From Parasulfuritortus sp049322515 (GTDB lineage Bacteria > Pseudomonadota > Gammaproteobacteria > Burkholderiales > Thiobacillaceae), in contig JBMOQW010000010.1 of the NCBI GenBank assembly GCA_049322515.1, positions 54,789-118,788 on the forward strand: 64,000 nucleotides of DNA, written 5' to 3'. Position numbers and translations under genes: made by a program. The notes below the pieces were generated by a model. It did no database searches. It was not told the DNA's origin and saw nothing but the letters and a program-made list of their open reading frames with translations. Numbering within the stretch: the stretch's first letter is position 1; each line of letters starts with the position of its first letter. Below, in pieces: positions 60,777 to 64,000 of this stretch.

Positions 60777-62147
60777 TTATTCGCGCCGCCAGCGGGTCCC
60801 GCCCGGGCCATCCTCGAGCACCACGCCCTGGGCTTTCAAGGCGTCACGGATCTCGTCGGAACGCTTGAAGTCCTTCGCCTGGCGAGCCGCGAGCCGCTCC
60901 TGGATCAACCGCTCGATGGCCTCATCCGCCAAACCGGAAGCGTTGGCCGTCCCCTTGAGAAAGCTGTCCGGATCACGCTCCAGGAGTCCCAACAGGCCAC
61001 CCAGTGACTTCAAGAGACGCGCCCAGGACGGCGAAGCCTCGCGGTTCACCTCGGCGGCAACGTCGAACAACACCGCCAATGCTTCCGGGGTATTGAAATC
61101 GTCATCCATCGCCGCCTTGAAGCGCCGCGCCGGCGCCAGGCTCCAGTCCACGCTCGCCCCCGCCACGTCGATTCCGCGCAAGGCGGTGTAGAGCCGGGTC
61201 AGGGCCGCCTTGGCATCATCCAGATGCTGGTCGGAATAATTCAGCGGGCTGCGGTAGTGGGCACGCAGGATGAAGAAGCGCACCACCTCGGGGTCGTATT
61301 GCTCCAGCACCTCGCGGATGGTGAAGAAGTTGCCCAGCGACTTCGACATCTTCTCGTCGTCGACCCGCACGAAGCCGTTGTGCAGCCAGTAATTGACGAA
61401 CTTGCAGTGATGCGCCCCCTCGGACTGGGCAATCTCGTTCTCGTGGTGCGGAAACTGCAAATCCTGGCCCCCGCCATGGATATCGAAATGCCGGCCGAGC
61501 AGGTCCGAGCCCATGGCCGAACACTCGATGTGCCAGCCCGGCCGGCCCGCGCCCCAGGGCGAGGGCCAGGACGGCTCGCCCGGCTTGGCGGCCTTCCAGA
61601 GCACGAAGTCCATCGGATCGCGTTTGTTTGGGTCCACCTCCACCCGTTCGCCGGCGCGCAGGTCATCGAGCGACTTGCCGGACAGGCGGCCATACTCGGC
61701 AAAGGTCTGCACCGCGTAATAGACATCGCCGTTGGCCGCGGCGTAGGCGTGGCCGTTGTCGATCAGCGCCTGGATCATCGCCAGCATCTTGGCCACGTAC
61801 TCGGTGGCGCGCGGCTCATGGTCGGGCGGCAGTACGCCCAGGGCTCGGCCATCCTCGTGCATGGCCTCGATGAAGCGCTGGGTCAGAGCGGTGAACGGCT
61901 CGCCGTTCTCGTTGGCGCGCTTGATGATCTTGTCGTCGATGTCGGTGATGTTGCGGACATAGGTCACGTCATAGCCCGAGGCGCGCAGCCAGCGAGTGAT
62001 CATGTCGAACACCACCAGCACCCGGGCATGGCCCAGGTGACAGTAGTCGTACACCGTCATGCCGCACACGTACATGCGCACCTTGCCGGGTTCGATGGGC
62101 ACGAATTCCTGCTTGTCTCGGGCAAGCGTGTTGTAGAGTTTCAGCAT
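60777..62147 (-). CDS. cysS: Cysteinyl-tRNA synthetase
   Basis: A 456-residue class I synthetase charging tRNA-Cys. CHLGHAR is the HIGH-type motif, VCGMTVYDYC has the first zinc Cys, GWHIECSAM the second, and EKMSKSLGN is KMSKS. The frame extends to 62234, but the ATG at 62147 (MLKLYNTLARDK) matches the family start. It is divergent from recQ with 67 bp between. Confidence 0.95.
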   Translation of the reverse strand: MLKLYNTLARDKQEFVPIEPGKVRMYVCGMTVYDYCHLGHARVLVVFDMITRWLRASGYDVTYVRNITDIDDKIIKRANENGEPFTALTQRFIEAMHEDGRALGVLPPDHEPRATEYVAKMLAMIQALIDNGHAYAAANGDVYYAVQTFAEYGRLSGKSLDDLRAGERVEVDPNKRDPMDFVLWKAAKPGEPSWPSPWGAGRPGWHIECSAMGSDLLGRHFDIHGGGQDLQFPHHENEIAQSEGAHHCKFVNYWLHNGFVRVDDEKMSKSLGNFFTIREVLEQYDPEVVRFFILRAHYRSPLNYSDQHLDDAKAALTRLYTALRGIDVAGASVDWSLAPARRFKAAMDDDFNTPEALAVLFDVAAEVNREASPSWARLLKSLGGLLGLLERDPDSFLKGTANASGLADEAIERLIQERLAARQAKDFKRSDEIRDALKAQGVVLEDGPGGTRWRRE

Positions 62148-62214
62148 GGCGACGACGACAACGATACGTAAGGTGGGGATTTTAACGGATGCCGGCCGCC
62201 CCATCCCCTGAAAG

Positions 62215-64000
62215 ATGACCGATACACCGCTCACCCTCCTTCACCGCGTCTTCGGCTATGACGAATTCCGCGGCGACCAGCAGGCCATCGTCGAACATCT
62301 AGCCGCCGGACGCGACGCCCTGGTGCTGATGCCGACCGGCGGCGGCAAGTCCCTTTGCTACCAGATTCCTGCGCTGCTCCGGCATGGGGTCGGCATCGTC
62401 GTCTCGCCCCTCATCGCACTGATGCAGGATCAGGTCGATGCCCTGAAGCAGAACGGCGTCGCCGCCGCGTATCTCAACTCCAGCCTGGACTGGCGCGAAG
62501 CGCTCGACATCGAGAACGCCGCCCGCCATGGTGACCTTAAGCTGCTCTACGTCGCGCCGGAGCGGCTGGTCACCGAGCGTTTTCTCGGCCTGCTCGACGC
62601 GCTCGAAACCGGCCCGGGCCTGGCCCTGTTCGCCATCGACGAGGCCCACTGCGTGTCGCAATGGGGCCACGACTTCCGACCGGAATACCTGCAACTCTCG
62701 CAACTGCATGAACGCCATCCCTCGGTTCCGCGCATCGCCCTCACTGCCACCGCCGACCAGGCCACCCGGGCGGAGATGGCCGAGCGGCTCAAACTGACCG
62801 ATGCCCGTGTCTTCCTGTCCAGCTTCGACCGGCCCAACATCCGCTACACCGTGGTGGAGAAGGACGCCCCGCGCCGACAGTTGCTGCGCTTTCTGGAAAG
62901 CCACCGTGACGAAGCCGGCATCGTCTATTGCCTGTCGCGCAAGAAGGTCGAAGAAACCGCCGACTGGCTGAAAGGCGAAGGCTATGCCGCCCTGCCCTAT
63001 CATGCCGGCCTGCCAGCCGAGATGCGCGCCGACCACCAGCGCAGCTTCCAGCGCGAGCCCGGCATCGTCATGGTCGCGACCATTGCCTTTGGCATGGGCA
63101 TCGACAAGCCGGACGTGCGCTTCGTCGCCCACCTCGACCTGCCCAAGAGCATCGAGGCCTATTACCAGGAAACCGGCCGCGCCGGCCGGGACGGGGAACC
63201 GGCCGAGGCCTGGATGACCTACGGCCTGCAAGACATCGCCCTGCAACGCGCGCGCATCGACGAATCGGAATCGCCCCCCGAGATCAAACGCCTGGAGGCG
63301 CAGAAGCTCAACGCATTACTCGCCTACTGCGAAGCCCCGCGCTGCCGGCGCGCCGTGCTGCTCGACTATTTCGGCGAGGCCAGCCCACCCTGCGGCAACT
63401 GCGACATCTGCCTCGACCCGCCGGAACTGTTCGATGGCACCGTCGCCGCGCAGAAGGCCCTGTCCGCGGCCTGGCGCACCGGCCAGCGTTTCGGTGCCGG
63501 CCACCTGATCGACCTCCTGCTCGGCAAGGCCACGGACAAGATCACCCGATTCGGCCATGACCAGTTGCCCACCTTCGGGGTCGGCCAGGACCTCGACGAA
63601 GCCACCTGGCGCGGCATTTTCCGGCAACTGGTCGCCACCGGCCTGTTGCAGGCCGACCTGACCGAGTACGGCGCCCTCAAGCTGACCGATGCCGCCCGGC
63701 CGGTATTGAAGGGCGCGCAGGCCGTGCCCATGCGCCGGCCCGGCAAGCCGGCCGCGAAGAAGGCCTCCCGAGGCAAGCGCCCGGCGGAAACCGAGGGCTT
63801 GCAGGCAAGGGATCAGCCCCTGTTCGAGGCCCTGCGTACCTGGCGCCTGGACAAGGCCCGCGAACAGGGTGTGCCTTTTCCAACTGCGGCGGCGATATTG
63901 TCAATGTCTAGCGGTACGAAACAGTCTGACGCCGCGGTACAGCAGGAAAGCCGCCTTTGGCCAGCGCTCAAAGCAAAGCGACTCGAACTCGCTCGCAGCA
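62215..64000 (+). CDS. recQ: ATP-dependent DNA helicase RecQ, 3' partial
   Basis: The frame opens at ATG 62215 and is still open at the window end (595 codons). It has Walker A LMPTGGGKSLCYQ, DEAH-type box AIDEAHCVSQWGHDF, motif VI QETGRAGRDGEPAE and the zinc site CEAPRCRRAVLLDYFGE with CGNCDIC. The HRDC domain begins (LFEALRTWRLDKAREQGVP), but about residue 556 the reading departs from the usual VIF.DATL sequence into FPTAAAILSMSSGTKQSD. The helicase should be intact; the C-terminal domain may be altered, as by an insertion near 63,885. The window ends too soon to tell. Confidence 0.88.
   Translation, partial: MTDTPLTLLHRVFGYDEFRGDQQAIVEHLAAGRDALVLMPTGGGKSLCYQIPALLRHGVGIVVSPLIALMQDQVDALKQNGVAAAYLNSSLDWREALDIENAARHGDLKLLYVAPERLVTERFLGLLDALETGPGLALFAIDEAHCVSQWGHDFRPEYLQLSQLHERHPSVPRIALTATADQATRAEMAERLKLTDARVFLSSFDRPNIRYTVVEKDAPRRQLLRFLESHRDEAGIVYCLSRKKVEETADWLKGEGYAALPYHAGLPAEMRADHQRSFQREPGIVMVATIAFGMGIDKPDVRFVAHLDLPKSIEAYYQETGRAGRDGEPAEAWMTYGLQDIALQRARIDESESPPEIKRLEAQKLNALLAYCEAPRCRRAVLLDYFGEASPPCGNCDICLDPPELFDGTVAAQKALSAAWRTGQRFGAGHLIDLLLGKATDKITRFGHDQLPTFGVGQDLDEATWRGIFRQLVATGLLQADLTEYGALKLTDAARPVLKGAQAVPMRRPGKPAAKKASRGKRPAETEGLQARDQPLFEALRTWRLDKAREQGVPFPTAAAILSMSSGTKQSDAAVQQESRLWPALKAKRLELARS

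Overview
The window is high-GC, gene-dense chromosomal DNA from a Gram-negative bacterium, most likely a betaproteobacterium. Supporting this are the aceE-aceF-lpdA operon whose E3 carries its own lipoyl domain, class Ia ribonucleotide reductase genes with a GvpU-like gene between them, DUF465, chorismate synthase, PurU, and several chemotaxis and c-di-GMP proteins. The genus is not readable from the sequence alone. No rRNA, tRNA, CRISPR array or complete insertion sequence was found.

Layout. 1-5.1 kb: the 3' part of a C-type-lectin-like extracellular protein, then two membrane protein genes, the first with a TPR tail. 5.1-13.2 kb: MogA, a haem-motif chemoreceptor, an M48 peptidase, a nitroreductase, a 49-residue membrane peptide next to a second chemoreceptor, and a diguanylate cyclase. 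13.2-35.1 kb: a six-gene minus-strand operon (below). 35.2-41.6 kb: purU, a Uma2-family gene, a hairpin-rich intergenic stretch, and nrdA-gvpU-like-nrdB behind a promoter overlapped by two NrdR-box-like sites. 41.6-50.1 kb, minus strand: a histidine phosphatase and an MFS transporter (coupled), DUF465, aroC, a GGDEF-EAL protein coupled to a periplasmic binding protein, and an M17 aminopeptidase. 50.2-56.1 kb: the pyruvate dehydrogenase operon. 56.2-64 kb: a hemerythrin, an ABC-F protein, transaldolase, an exported methionine-rich repeat protein, cysS, and recQ running off the right edge.

The most striking system is the 13.2-35.1 kb operon. In transcription order (from 35.1 kb leftwards) it encodes a GAF-HlyD fusion, a PqqD-like/M50-protease/HlyD fusion, a shortened SecA-like ATPase, a periplasmic adaptor with a signal peptide, a 5158-residue repeat protein (DUF4347, six beta-helix modules, twelve Ig-like repeats, cadherin repeats, C-terminal membrane helix) and a diguanylate cyclase. 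Three junctions are 4-bp ATGA overlaps and a fourth is a 1-bp gap. The giant protein has no visible Sec signal peptide; its N-terminus carries a LEPR-XLL-like motif. The set looks like a dedicated export, processing and c-di-GMP system for one giant surface protein. It contains no ABC exporter and no TolC-like gene, so it is not an ordinary type I secretion locus. The export role is inferred from domains and gene order.

Other items worth attention: a repeat hairpin captured as the interdomain linker of LpdA, a periplasmic binding protein coupled to a GGDEF-EAL protein, a predicted haem chemoreceptor, and a RecQ reading frame that departs from the expected HRDC sequence about 120 bp before the window ends.
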